From: Actinomycetota bacterium
GTDB taxonomy: Bacteria; Actinomycetota; Actinomycetes; Nanopelagicales; Nanopelagicaceae
NCBI GenBank assembly: GCA_009698445.1
Contig: WLQG01000011.1
Location: forward strand, 1-35,094
DNA: 35,094 nucleotides
Direction of reading: 5' to 3'
Shown here piece by piece: positions 18,847-27,993 of the stretch. How positions within the stretch are numbered: the first letter of the stretch is position 1; every line of letters starts with the position of its first letter. The notes beneath the pieces were generated by a model. The model saw nothing but the letters and a program-made list of their open reading frames with translations. It was not told the origin of the DNA and did not search any database. Position numbers and translations under genes: made by a program.

Positions 18847-19973
18847 TTGCTCTCCGGAGAAATTCCCAGACGTACGCCTACTAAGGATTTGCTTCGCTTG
18901 ACTAATTTTTCTGCGATATCAAAAATTGTTTTGGCTGGGTCAGTTTCTGGAGCAGCTTCCACAAGTGGAACTCCATCATCTCCACCTGTGCGTAGCGCTG
19001 GATTGAAAGCAATTTTGCCCAACAGTGGAACATCAATGCCGACAAGTGCTGACAATCGCCGAGAAGTTTCTTCACCACCACCAGTTCCAAATAGTGCAAT
19101 TTTTTCACCACATGTTGGGCAGGAGAATTCAGACATGTTTTCGATAACGCCAATCACACGCTGATGAATTTGGTGTGCAATTCTTCCCGCACGTTCAGCT
19201 ACTTCTGCAGCAGCAATTTGAGGTGTAGTTACAACGACAATTTCAGAGTTAGGAATAAGTTGACCTAGGGAGATTGCAAGATCTCCAGTGCCGGGTGGCA
19301 AATCGATGAGCAAGACATCCAAATCGCCCCAATATGCATCTGAAAGAAGTTGTTCGAGAACACGGTGTAATAACGGTCCACGATAAGCAACTGGATCAGA
19401 GCGTTCTGGTTTAAACATCTCCATCGAAACTACTTTTACCCCAAAAGATTCAAGGGGAATAAATAGCTGATCAATAGCGGTTGGCCGTTGGCCCATTAAA
19501 CCCATTAAACGCGGAATCGAGTGACCATAAACGTCGGCGTCTAAAATTCCAACTTGTAAACCCTTTTTAGCAAAAGCAACAGCAAGATTTGCAGTGACTG
19601 ATGATTTACCTACGCCACCTTTTCCAGAAGCAATCCCAATCACTCGTGTTAAAGATTCTGGCTGTGCAAATGGAATAGTTTTTTCACGGCCTCCACGTAC
19701 AACTTTTTTAACATTATCGCGCTGATCTTGCGTCATAACACCAAAAGTTAGGTTGACACTTTTAACACCCTCAATATTTGTTAGCGCTGTAGATATGTCA
19801 TTACGCAAACGATCTTGCATTGGGCAACCCGAAATAGTGAGTAAAACTTTAATGGTAACAACACCATTTACTTCCGATAAATCTTCAACCATGCCAAGAT
19901 CTGTGATGGATCTATGAAGTTCTGGATCTTGGACCGTCGTCAATGCATGTGAAAGTGCGTCAATTAGGCTCAT
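18843..19973 (-). CDS. mrp: Mrp/NBP35-type iron-sulfur carrier ATPase with N-terminal DUF59/MIP18 domain
   Basis: VIGIASGKGGVGKSSVTANLAVAFAKKGLQVGILDADVYGHSIPRLMG; C-terminal CPTCG; N-terminal DALSHALTTVQDPELHRSITDLGMV. Confidence 0.94.
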   Translation of the reverse strand: MSLIDALSHALTTVQDPELHRSITDLGMVEDLSEVNGVVTIKVLLTISGCPMQDRLRNDISTALTNIEGVKSVNLTFGVMTQDQRDNVKKVVRGGREKTIPFAQPESLTRVIGIASGKGGVGKSSVTANLAVAFAKKGLQVGILDADVYGHSIPRLMGLMGQRPTAIDQLFIPLESFGVKVVSMEMFKPERSDPVAYRGPLLHRVLEQLLSDAYWGDLDVLLIDLPPGTGDLAISLGQLIPNSEIVVVTTPQIAAAEVAERAGRIAHQIHQRVIGVIENMSEFSCPTCGEKIALFGTGGGEETSRRLSALVGIDVPLLGKIAFNPALRTGGDDGVPLVEAAPETDPAKTIFDIAEKLVKRSKSLVGVRLGISPESN

Positions 19974-20275
19974 ATGAGATCTGGATCAATCTTTGCAGTT
20001 GGGCGATTTGATTGTGTTGCTGGTTTGTCATCTAGCAATTCACCTAGTTGCTTCTTTACAAAAGTTTTTGGGTGCAAATCCGCTGGTTGTAAGTTTTCAA
20101 ATCCTGGTCCCAAGTTTTCGCGCAATTCAGAGGTGGCAGTTTGCGACAAAGCTCTGAGCTTCTTTACCCATTTGGCAGCTTCTGCTGCAGCTTTGGGCAA
20201 ACGCTCAGGGCCTAGCAAAATCATTCCAAGAATCGCTAAGCCAAGAATTTCACCTGCACCGATGTCGAAGAACAT
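19970..20275 (-). CDS. tatB: Sec-independent translocase TatB-like
   Basis: MFFDIGAGEILGLAILGMILLGPERLPKAAAEAAKWVKKLR; adjacent to htrA and mrp as in Mtb Rv1223-Rv1224. Confidence 0.88.
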   Translation of the reverse strand: MFFDIGAGEILGLAILGMILLGPERLPKAAAEAAKWVKKLRALSQTATSELRENLGPGFENLQPADLHPKTFVKKQLGELLDDKPATQSNRPTAKIDPDLI

Positions 20276-20303
20276 GGGCCAAGCCTACCTACAAAAGCAA
20301 CGT

Positions 20304-21425
20304 TTAGTTCTTACCCGCTTCTAAGGTCACAGATACGGTGACCTCTTTACTCTTGCGGATATAAGTCAGAGTGACCTTATCTCCAACGTTTTTAGCGCGA
20401 ATTGCAACAATCAATTCCTCGGGAGCATTAATTGATTTGCCTTCAAATTTAGTAATGGTGTCACCTGCAAGAAGCCCCGCCTTAGCTGCTGGTCCACCAG
20501 CCAAAATCGCATTATTTGAATTGGCGACTTGCGCACCGACTCCGGTGAAATTCATATCAAGTGAAACTCCAAGAACTGGGTATGTTGCCCTTCCAGATTT
20601 AATTAACTGATCAGCAGTTTTTTTGGCTTGATTTATCGGTATTGCAAAACCCAGACCAATAGAGCCAGTTTGGGATGCTGACCCAAGAGAAGCAATTGCA
20701 GAGTTAACTCCAATTACCGCACCAGTTGCATCTACAAGTGGTCCGCCAGAATTTCCTGGGTTGATTGCTGCATCAGTTTGAAGTGCATTAATAAATGAAC
20801 TTTCTGTTCCAGATTTACCAGCTGTGACGGGACGGTTTTTTGCGCTGATAATTCCCAAAGTTACTGTTCCTGAAAGTCCAAGAGGCGAACCAATCGCAAT
20901 CACAGGATCACCAACAGCAACCGTGTCGCTATTTCCAAATTCTAATGCGGGAAGATTTGTAGCACTGACTTTAATTATCGCTAAATCATACGATGAATCG
21001 CGTCCAACGATGGTGCCACCGTAAACATCACCGTTGTTAAGTGTTACACGTAGTGATCCTTTTCCATCTGCCACATTATCGATTACATGGTTATTAGTTA
21101 AAATATAGCCATTGCTGTCAAATACAAATCCTGAACCAGTGCCTCCACCATTGGCGGAACGAGTATTGATCGAAACAACTGAGGGCAAAACTCTTTGAGC
21201 AATACCAGCAACAGAATCTGGTGCACGCTCAATTGTGCTTGAAGAATTAACAATATTGGCACTACTAAAAATTGTTCCGCCTGTTGCGGTTACTCCAAGG
21301 AAGCCGCCTAAACAACTTGCAAGAAGTGCCGTAATAAAGATTTTACTTCTAGAACTCTTTATAGGTGCACTAGTTTCCCACCATGGCCGTGTGGTTTCTA
21401 CTGAATTCTTTTTAGGAAAAATCAT
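20304..21425 (-). CDS. HtrA/DegP-like trypsin protease with TM anchor and PDZ domain
   Basis: GSGFVFDSNGYILTNNHVI, DLAIIKV, TDAAINPGNSGGPL, C-terminal PDZ. Confidence 0.95.
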   Translation of the reverse strand: MIFPKKNSVETTRPWWETSAPIKSSRSKIFITALLASCLGGFLGVTATGGTIFSSANIVNSSSTIERAPDSVAGIAQRVLPSVVSINTRSANGGGTGSGFVFDSNGYILTNNHVIDNVADGKGSLRVTLNNGDVYGGTIVGRDSSYDLAIIKVSATNLPALEFGNSDTVAVGDPVIAIGSPLGLSGTVTLGIISAKNRPVTAGKSGTESSFINALQTDAAINPGNSGGPLVDATGAVIGVNSAIASLGSASQTGSIGLGFAIPINQAKKTADQLIKSGRATYPVLGVSLDMNFTGVGAQVANSNNAILAGGPAAKAGLLAGDTITKFEGKSINAPEELIVAIRAKNVGDKVTLTYIRKSKEVTVSVTLEAGKN

Positions 21426-21437
21426 GGCCCTATCTTC

Positions 21438-22064
21438 CTACAATTTTGTAGCAACTAACAATCCATCTCCCGTTGGAATCAAGGTACTCACCCAATGTTC
21501 TGTGTCATTCTTAACGATTTTCCCAGCATCGCGAAGGGCTACCGTCTTGGCATCTCTTTGAGCTGGGTCATTTACTTTTGAGCCACCAAAAAAGCCATCA
21601 ATAACTAGGCATCCACCACTGCGCAATATGCGATGAGCTTCGGCAATAATAAAAGCTAAATCCTCTGGATCATGACGAACTACAACTAAGTCATAAGCGC
21701 GATCGGTTAATTTAGAAATTACATCGAGAACAGAGTTTGTAATAAGGCGATATCGGGTGGGTGAAATATCAGCATCGGTCAGAGCAATTTTCGCAGCCTG
21801 CGTATGCTCCATCTCATCATCGATAGAGGTTAATGTTCCGCTATTTAACATTCCATCAAGTAACCACAAACTGCCAACGCCTGCGCCCGTACCAATTTCG
21901 ACAACTGATTGTGCAGAAAGAGTAAAAGCTAAATGGCGAAGGTAGGCACCAGTTCCTGGGCTGACATCTATGGTCCCGAGTTCAACTCCACGTGCACGGG
22001 CATGTGATTTAAATGGGTCTTCGGTGATGAAGGTTTCAGAATAAGCATGGGGATCAATTTTCAT
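21438..22064 (-). CDS. O-methyltransferase (Rv1220c-like)
   Basis: VVEIGTGAGVGSLWLLDGM SAM-binding motif. Start at MKIDPHAYSE, 22064, in ATGA overlap with pepA. Confidence 0.88.
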   Translation of the reverse strand: MKIDPHAYSETFITEDPFKSHARARGVELGTIDVSPGTGAYLRHLAFTLSAQSVVEIGTGAGVGSLWLLDGMLNSGTLTSIDDEMEHTQAAKIALTDADISPTRYRLITNSVLDVISKLTDRAYDLVVVRHDPEDLAFIIAEAHRILRSGGCLVIDGFFGGSKVNDPAQRDAKTVALRDAGKIVKNDTEHWVSTLIPTGDGLLVATKL

Positions 22065-23551
22065 TTTAGATTCATAATCCACTGCGTTAAAAGACGAACT
22101 CCGTAACCAGTTCCGCCTTTCGGATTCTCCCCTGAATCTGAATCACTTCGACCCGTTCCTGCAATATCCAAATGGACCCAGCGACGATCGCCAGCAAAGT
22201 GCTCCAGGAATAAAGCAGCAGTAACTGATCCAGCTGAATATTTCGCTTTCTTGGCATTGTGATTGAAATCCGCAACATCGCTGACTAGTGCATCTTTATA
22301 GTCATCAATGAGTGGCATATGCCAGACACGATCACCGGATTCATTTCCTGCAGTTTCAAAATCACGGGCAAGTTTTTCATCACGGGTATACATCGCTGCA
22401 TATTGTCGGCCAAGACCTAAAGTTGCTGATCCAGTTAACGTCGCAATATCTACTAAGTAATCTGGATCAAGATTTTTGTCGGCATAAGCAAGACCATCGG
22501 CTAGAACAAGGCGTCCTTCTGCATCGGTATCAATTACTTCTACAGTTGTTCCGCCATAGTGTGTAATGACATCGCTAGGACGTTGGGCACTACCTGAAAA
22601 TGCATTTTCCGCACACATCATTAACGCTGTGACTCGAATATTTGGTTGTAATTCTTCTAGCGCGGTCAATGTGGCAAGAATTGCTGCGGCACCTGCCATG
22701 TCACTTTTCATAGGAATCATTAAGTCATACGGCCGCTTGAGATTTATTCCACCCGTGTCATAAGTTATTCCTTTGCCTACTAAAACTACGTGCGGTAACG
22801 CCTTAACCGAATTTTTCTTTTTCGAAGGCGAGTATTCAACTTCAATAAACCGTGGACCTGGCTTAGGTGAAGACATACCTACGGCTAGTAGTCCGCCAAA
22901 TTCCTTCAATTCTTTTCCAGCAAGTACTTTTACTTTGAGCCCGGTGCCTTTGGCGAATTCTTGAGCTTGAGTAGCCATCCACGCAGGATTCTTAATATTA
23001 GAAGGCGTATGAACCATATTACGAGCATGCGTAATCGCTTTTGCAATAGTGTGCGCAGCATTAATAATTTCCTTTTCATTTGTGGCGACTAAGAAATTTG
23101 GCTTACCTGCTGGTTCGCCAGTTTTTAAACTCCAAAGAAAAGCTCCAAGTGTTAAGGAAATTGCATGTGCCTTAACATCTGCAGGATTTATCGCGCAAGC
23201 AGAATAAACTGTCGTATTTTTTCCACGAACTTTTCTTGCAATTGTTGTAGCAGCTATACGAAAAGATGTAGTTGATGAATCTCCAATTCCCACTAGGAAA
23301 ATTCGATCAGTCTGTGCATTTTCAGTACTGACTGGAATTTCAAATAATTCGCCGGCTTTACCGGTTGGAGCAAAAAATGAAAGTTCATCTACGAGAACTA
23401 TTTGAAAAAGTTTTTCAATTTCAGTAATTAATGAACCTGCGGCAGAAAATACAAAATTTCCTGAAGGATTCTTGGCAAAAGCTACGGCAATTGAATTAGC
23501 GCTAAGTGCGGCGCTAAGTTGGGGCTTCGCAGCTTTAAGTGTCCAGAACAT
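22061..23551 (-). CDS. pepA: Leucyl aminopeptidase (M17)
   Basis: VGKGITYDTGGINLKRPYDLMIPMKSDMAGAAA and NTDAEGRL-like VIDTDAEGRLVLADGLAYA. Confidence 0.95.
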   Translation of the reverse strand: MFWTLKAAKPQLSAALSANSIAVAFAKNPSGNFVFSAAGSLITEIEKLFQIVLVDELSFFAPTGKAGELFEIPVSTENAQTDRIFLVGIGDSSTTSFRIAATTIARKVRGKNTTVYSACAINPADVKAHAISLTLGAFLWSLKTGEPAGKPNFLVATNEKEIINAAHTIAKAITHARNMVHTPSNIKNPAWMATQAQEFAKGTGLKVKVLAGKELKEFGGLLAVGMSSPKPGPRFIEVEYSPSKKKNSVKALPHVVLVGKGITYDTGGINLKRPYDLMIPMKSDMAGAAAILATLTALEELQPNIRVTALMMCAENAFSGSAQRPSDVITHYGGTTVEVIDTDAEGRLVLADGLAYADKNLDPDYLVDIATLTGSATLGLGRQYAAMYTRDEKLARDFETAGNESGDRVWHMPLIDDYKDALVSDVADFNHNAKKAKYSAGSVTAALFLEHFAGDRRWVHLDIAGTGRSDSDSGENPKGGTGYGVRLLTQWIMNLK

Positions 23552-23579
23552 GCGTTGAAGGCTATCGCCTGCAGGTCAT

Positions 23580-23759
23580 TTACTTCTTAACTAATGCAAC
23601 CGCTGCATGCAATGCGGCGCTGAGGTTATTAGCCTCTTCAGAGTTGAGTTCGACAACTAAACGGCCGCCGCCTTCTAGTGGAATTCGCATCACGAGTGAA
23701 CGAGCTTCCTTTGTAACCTCCATTGGACCATCACCGGTACGAGGTTTCATGGCTGCCAT
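23580..23759 (-). CDS. DUF3117 family small protein
   Basis: Minus-strand translation MAAMKPRTGDGPMEVTKEARSLVMRIPLEGGGRLVVELNSEEANNLSAALHAAVALVKK (59 aa); AAGGAG upstream. Missed by the ORF track because it is below 60 aa. Confidence 0.92.
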   Translation of the reverse strand: MAAMKPRTGDGPMEVTKEARSLVMRIPLEGGGRLVVELNSEEANNLSAALHAAVALVKK

Positions 23760-23845
23760 GTGGAGACTCCTTCAAAGATGGATGGGGAAAGTTCAAGAGG
23801 AGAAGTATCTCGCATTTAGCGCGTCAGTGCGAAATCGTGCAGGCC

Positions 23846-24037
23846 CTATAAGCCTAAAAGCGCGCTCAATCTGGCTTTACCGGCAGAAATAACGGCATCA
23901 ACTGCGCGCTCTGGCACCGAAAGCATTGTTGCAATATCTGCTGATGATAATCCGCGCAAGTAATGCAAGGTCAGGATGATCCGCTCCTCTTCGGGCAACG
24001 AAGCCAGCACCTGGGCCAATGTGGTGGGCTCGTTCAT
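23846..24037 (-). CDS. Orphan sigma-70 region-4-like HTH protein
   Basis: 63 aa MNEPTTLAQVLASLPEEERIILTLHYLRGLSSADIATMLSVPERAVDAVISAGKARLSALLGL; region-4 helices without region 2. TAGCCT 7 nt before ATG. Confidence 0.75.
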   Translation of the reverse strand: MNEPTTLAQVLASLPEEERIILTLHYLRGLSSADIATMLSVPERAVDAVISAGKARLSALLGL

Positions 24038-24084
24038 GGAACTAAGGCTACTGGCTTTGAATGCCTAAAACGATGACGTTGGGT

Positions 24085-24510
24085 TTAGCCGAATGTTCGA
24101 GCAAAGCGGGCCAGCGAGATTCGCACACCTATATATAGCGCCGGCCATATAAGGAAGAAGAGTAAGCGTGGGGCGATTACTTCTTCAGACCAATCAAAAA
24201 TTGTTGTATCTACACCAACTTCACGCAAATGAAATCTGCCGCCACCTTTGATAATTTTTCCAGTATGAACTACATCGCAGGTGTGCGGTGGTTGCCATGT
24301 CGTTACCAACATCGTGTCAAGGATTCCAATTTTTTTAACTCCAGTAAATGCAGAAATTTGTGTGCCAACACCTTCGGCAATTTCAGATGTAACCCAGACT
24401 TTTGTCTGCAACATCCAATCGCCTTGTTTTTCCCACTGAGCTAGTGAATTCCAAACTTTTTGGATGGGTGCGTTGATTTTCAAAGAGATAGCAATCTGAT
24501 TATTAGACAT
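24085..24510 (-). CDS. SRPBCC/polyketide cyclase-like protein
   Basis: ISLKINAPIQKVWNSLAQWEKQGDWM; START-like beta pattern. TGATG coupling to LOG gene. Confidence 0.82.
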   Translation of the reverse strand: MSNNQIAISLKINAPIQKVWNSLAQWEKQGDWMLQTKVWVTSEIAEGVGTQISAFTGVKKIGILDTMLVTTWQPPHTCDVVHTGKIIKGGGRFHLREVGVDTTIFDWSEEVIAPRLLFFLIWPALYIGVRISLARFARTFG

Positions 24511-25040
24511 CAAGAACATCCTTTAATTGCATCATCAACATTAGTTGTCCATAAAATTAAATCACGCATTCCTGGCTTAATAAAGTTTTCAACCTCTAGG
24601 TGCTCAACTAATTCGTGTAATGGGCCATAGATACCAAATGGATCCAAAATAACTACAGGCTTGTTGTGAAATTTTAAGTAACGTCCAACCCAAATTTCAA
24701 AAAACTCTTCCAAAGTTCCGGCTCCGCCAGGCAAAGTAATAAATGCATCAGCAATATCTGTAATCATCGCTTTGCGTTCGCCCATTGTTTCGACTACATG
24801 CAGCTCGTCGTTATCGTGATCAGCAAATTCAATATCTACTAATGCCTGCGGAATCACACCAATTGTTCGCCCACCGGTCTCACGTGCACCACGAGATACT
24901 GCGCCCATCATCGAAATGTGTCCACCGCCCGTGACTAATTCCCACGATTGGGATGCAATTGCTACGCCAAGTTCGAAGGCAAGGTCAACGTACTTTGGGT
25001 CAATCGTTGGCGATGATGAACAGAAGACTGCAATGCGCAT
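24510..25040 (-). CDS. LOG family protein (Rv1205-like, cytokinin-activating/nucleotide phosphoribohydrolase family)
   Basis: ELVTGGGHISMMGAVSRGA, PGGAGTLEEFFEIW. Start trimmed to MRIAVFCSSS at 25040, 7 nt after TATCCT. Confidence 0.92.
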   Translation of the reverse strand: MRIAVFCSSSPTIDPKYVDLAFELGVAIASQSWELVTGGGHISMMGAVSRGARETGGRTIGVIPQALVDIEFADHDNDELHVVETMGERKAMITDIADAFITLPGGAGTLEEFFEIWVGRYLKFHNKPVVILDPFGIYGPLHELVEHLEVENFIKPGMRDLILWTTNVDDAIKGCS

Positions 25041-25047
25041 GCGGGTA

Positions 25048-25064
25048 AGGATAGGGGTTAGGCT
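25048..25064. promoter_or_regulatory. Divergent leaderless -10 elements for LOG (-) and dapD (+)
   Basis: Minus TATCCT 25053-25048, 7 nt before LOG ATG; plus TAGGCT 25059-25064, 6 nt before dapD ATG. Confidence 0.55.
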
Positions 25065-25070
25065 TAGGAC

Positions 25071-25988
25071 ATGACGACTCTCGCATCCGGCCATGGAATT
25101 GCAACAATTGCTTCTGGCAAAGTTTTAGATGTCTGGTTCCCTGCGCCGCAGTTGAACGCCCTTACTGTGGAAATTCCAAGTGAATTAACGACCATGGTTG
25201 GAAATGATGATGCTCGCGCAGTTACTCGCGAAATAGTGAGCCTTGAAATCGATATCGCTGCAGCGCCAAAAGATGCCGCGGATGCATACTTACGATTGCA
25301 CTTACTTTCTCACCGCTTAGTAAAACCTCATGGTTTGGCACTTGATGGGATTTTTGGATTACTCAACAACGTCGTGTGGACCTCGTTTGGACCATGTGCA
25401 GTTGAAGGTTTTGAATTAACACGTGCACGCTTAAAGGCTAAGTACGGTCATGTCACAGTCTTCTCAGTTGATAAATTTCCTCGAATGGTGGATTACGTAA
25501 TTCCTAGTGGAGTTCGTATCGCCGATGCAGATCGAGTTCGTCTTGGTGCACATTTAGCATCGGGCACAACTGTGATGCACGAAGGTTTTGTTAACTTCAA
25601 CGCTGGCACACTCGGAACTTCTATGGTCGAAGGTCGAATTTCTGCCGGTGTTGTGGTTGGTGACGGTTCTGATATTGGAGGAAGTGCCTCAATTATGGGA
25701 ACTTTGAGCGGTGGCGGTAAAGAAGTAATTTCAATCGGTGAAAAAACTTTGCTTGGAGCAAACTCTGGGTGTGGAATTTCTCTTGGAAATAACTGTGTCA
25801 TCGAAGCTGGTACATACATAACATCTGCCTCAAAGATTCGTCTGCCTGATGGTGAAATCGTAAAAGCTGCAGCTTTATCTGGCGGACATAATTTACTCTT
25901 TCGACGCAATTCACTAGATGGAGCACTTGAAGCAATCAATCGCACCGGTACTTGGGGTGGACTTAATTCAGTTTTGCACGCTAACTAA
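25071..25988 (+). CDS. dapD: 2,3,4,5-tetrahydropyridine-2,6-dicarboxylate N-succinyltransferase
   Basis: Actinobacterial DapD; left-handed beta-helix hexapeptides (RIADADRVRLGAHLASGTTVMHEGFVNFNAGTLGTSMVEGRISAGVVVGDGSDIGGSASIMGTLSGGG). Confidence 0.94.
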   Translation: MTTLASGHGIATIASGKVLDVWFPAPQLNALTVEIPSELTTMVGNDDARAVTREIVSLEIDIAAAPKDAADAYLRLHLLSHRLVKPHGLALDGIFGLLNNVVWTSFGPCAVEGFELTRARLKAKYGHVTVFSVDKFPRMVDYVIPSGVRIADADRVRLGAHLASGTTVMHEGFVNFNAGTLGTSMVEGRISAGVVVGDGSDIGGSASIMGTLSGGGKEVISIGEKTLLGANSGCGISLGNNCVIEAGTYITSASKIRLPDGEIVKAAALSGGHNLLFRRNSLDGALEAINRTGTWGGLNSVLHAN

Positions 25989-27203
25989 AGTAAACCAGGC
26001 AGAAGGAATTTTCGTTCTGCTTCTAAATGTTTCACCTCTTAGAGCTACTTTTATACCGTCACTCGATGTCGCTTGAATTTGACCAACCGTTCCACTTTCA
26101 TTTGTATTAAGAATTTCGAGAGATACAACGTCAGGTAAAACAAAAGCCGCCGCAACAATGCTTTGCGGTACTTCTCGACTCCACGTTACAAAGCGTGGAT
26201 TTAAAGTCAGATCTAGCGAACCAGAATCATCCACTATCTGGGTATATGTCCTTGCGCTCCCCCATGCATTCTCTGCCAACTCAGTCTTGCCGCCCGATGA
26301 TGAAAAGAAATATGCCGTAATCGGTGCTCCACTTTGTGTAATTGTTAGGCCTGCAGTGCGCGTAACTGTCTCTTTCCAAATCGCCCCATACTTTTTTTCA
26401 ATCTCTTTTGCATATCCTAGAAATGTTTGATCAGAAATAACTCCATATAAATCGCAATCACAGGCGTTTCGATAAATTCCTGCCTTACTGAGCGCATATG
26501 TTCTTGAAGCGATTGCTTGAGCCTCTAAAGCAGCAACCGGCCAAAATGAAGGCATTTCACTGACGCCCCACAAATATTCATCTGCAAGGCGTACTGAATT
26601 TGTCATTTCGATTCGATATCCAGCAGGGCTCTTAACTGCCTTCAATTGAATCTGTCCGTAGCGATATTTTTGGGTTAAACCAGAGCTATTGACCGCTACT
26701 ACTGTGTCAGGGCCTTCCAGATATCGAGTACCGCTCCAGCGAATTGTAAAAAACCTATTTCGTGCAAGTACTTGAGAAGTTTTTCCAGAGGTTACTTTTG
26801 GACTAATAGTTGAACCGATAATTGAAAAACTAATAGAAGTACCTGATGCAATAGGAAGAACGTCACTTTGATTTGCTATGTCACCTTGATAAATTTGAAG
26901 GAAACTATCTTTTGTTGAGCTAGCAATTTTTGCGGTACTCAACAAATGCCCAATGTTTACACGTAGAATCTTTGAATCATCTAGCTGCTCTATTGCGATG
27001 TCCTTGTAGAAATAATTCAGAATCTGATCAGAACTTTGCCCGGCAAGTGCCATAGATCTAGCACCCATTTGGCTCAGGCCAACCCCATGTCCATAACCTG
27101 AACCAGTAAATGCAAATGATTGAGGAATATCAACTGCATGAGCTTGTGAAATCACACTAGTGAATAAAAAAAGAAGAGCTAGAAAAGCTTTAGACGTCCT
27201 CAT
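25968..27203 (-). CDS. SpoIID/LytB-domain protein (putative peptidoglycan lytic transglycosylase)
   Basis: Signal-peptide-like N-terminus; SFAFTGSGYGHGVGLSQMGARSMALAGQSSDQILNYFYKD and YLWGVSEMPSFWPVAALEAQAIASRTYAL retaining the catalytic-position Glu. Confidence 0.92.
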   Translation of the reverse strand: MRTSKAFLALLFLFTSVISQAHAVDIPQSFAFTGSGYGHGVGLSQMGARSMALAGQSSDQILNYFYKDIAIEQLDDSKILRVNIGHLLSTAKIASSTKDSFLQIYQGDIANQSDVLPIASGTSISFSIIGSTISPKVTSGKTSQVLARNRFFTIRWSGTRYLEGPDTVVAVNSSGLTQKYRYGQIQLKAVKSPAGYRIEMTNSVRLADEYLWGVSEMPSFWPVAALEAQAIASRTYALSKAGIYRNACDCDLYGVISDQTFLGYAKEIEKKYGAIWKETVTRTAGLTITQSGAPITAYFFSSSGGKTELAENAWGSARTYTQIVDDSGSLDLTLNPRFVTWSREVPQSIVAAAFVLPDVVSLEILNTNESGTVGQIQATSSDGIKVALRGETFRSRTKIPSAWFTLVSVQN

Positions 27204-27993
27204 CGATGGCTGCGCTCTTTCCTACCTGCAAGAATTCGCGATAAGCATTGATTACAGTGTTGGGCTCACCACGCATCACAAGTTTACCTTTGTGAATCCA
27301 TGCAACATCATTACAAACATCAAGCAGGGTAGCCATTGCATGACTGACCAAAATCAATGCACGATCATCACTTCTAAGTTCTTTAATACGATTCAACGAT
27401 TTTTCTTTAAACTTTGCATCTCCTGTACTCAAAGCTTCGTCTACAATCAAAATATCCGGACGTACAGTCGCGGCAACGGAAAAAGCCAGACGTGCATACA
27501 TGCCGGATGAATACGTGCGCATTGGGGCATCAATTGCTTCGCCTAGCTCAGAAAATTCAGCTATTTCTTCAAAGTGGGTATCAATTTCTTCACGTGACAT
27601 TCCGGCAGCTAAGCCGCCAAGATAAACATTATCTCGACCAGTTAATGAAGGATTAAAACCCACACCTAAAGCCAACAAAGTACTTACGCTTCCATAAACC
27701 TCAACACGACCACGCGTTGGCGGAACAATTCCTGCCATTACTCGCATGAGTGAAGATTTGCCTGCGCCGTTAGCTCCAATAATTCCCAATACATGTCCAT
27801 ACTCAACATCAAGATTTACCTGATTCAAAGCATTAATAACACGTGTTTGTTTTCCGCCACGTCCCATTGTTTTAAGTCGAGCTTTTAAAGTTGGACGGCG
27901 ATCAATCGCAGTTGTGTAAGTAAGACTTAAATCGCGAACCGAAACCGCAATTTCATTTGTCTTATGGGGACTAGAGACGGACGGCAAATTCAC
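27190..27993 (-). CDS. Polysaccharide/teichoic-acid-type ABC transporter ATP-binding protein (Wzt/TagH-like)
   Basis: GIIGANGAGKSSLMRVMAGI (Walker A), TYSSGMYARLAFSVA (signature), DILIVDEALSTGD (Walker B). Start set to GTG 27993 after AAGGGA. Confidence 0.92.
   Translation of the reverse strand: MNLPSVSSPHKTNEIAVSVRDLSLTYTTAIDRRPTLKARLKTMGRGGKQTRVINALNQVNLDVEYGHVLGIIGANGAGKSSLMRVMAGIVPPTRGRVEVYGSVSTLLALGVGFNPSLTGRDNVYLGGLAAGMSREEIDTHFEEIAEFSELGEAIDAPMRTYSSGMYARLAFSVAATVRPDILIVDEALSTGDAKFKEKSLNRIKELRSDDRALILVSHAMATLLDVCNDVAWIHKGKLVMRGEPNTVINAYREFLQVGKSAAIDEDV

Noticed and set aside
25493-25945. 150-aa minus-strand ORF antisense to dapD
   Set aside because: Low-complexity Pro/Ser/Thr-rich translation, fully inside dapD whose beta-helix repeats explain the open antisense frame; no start context.
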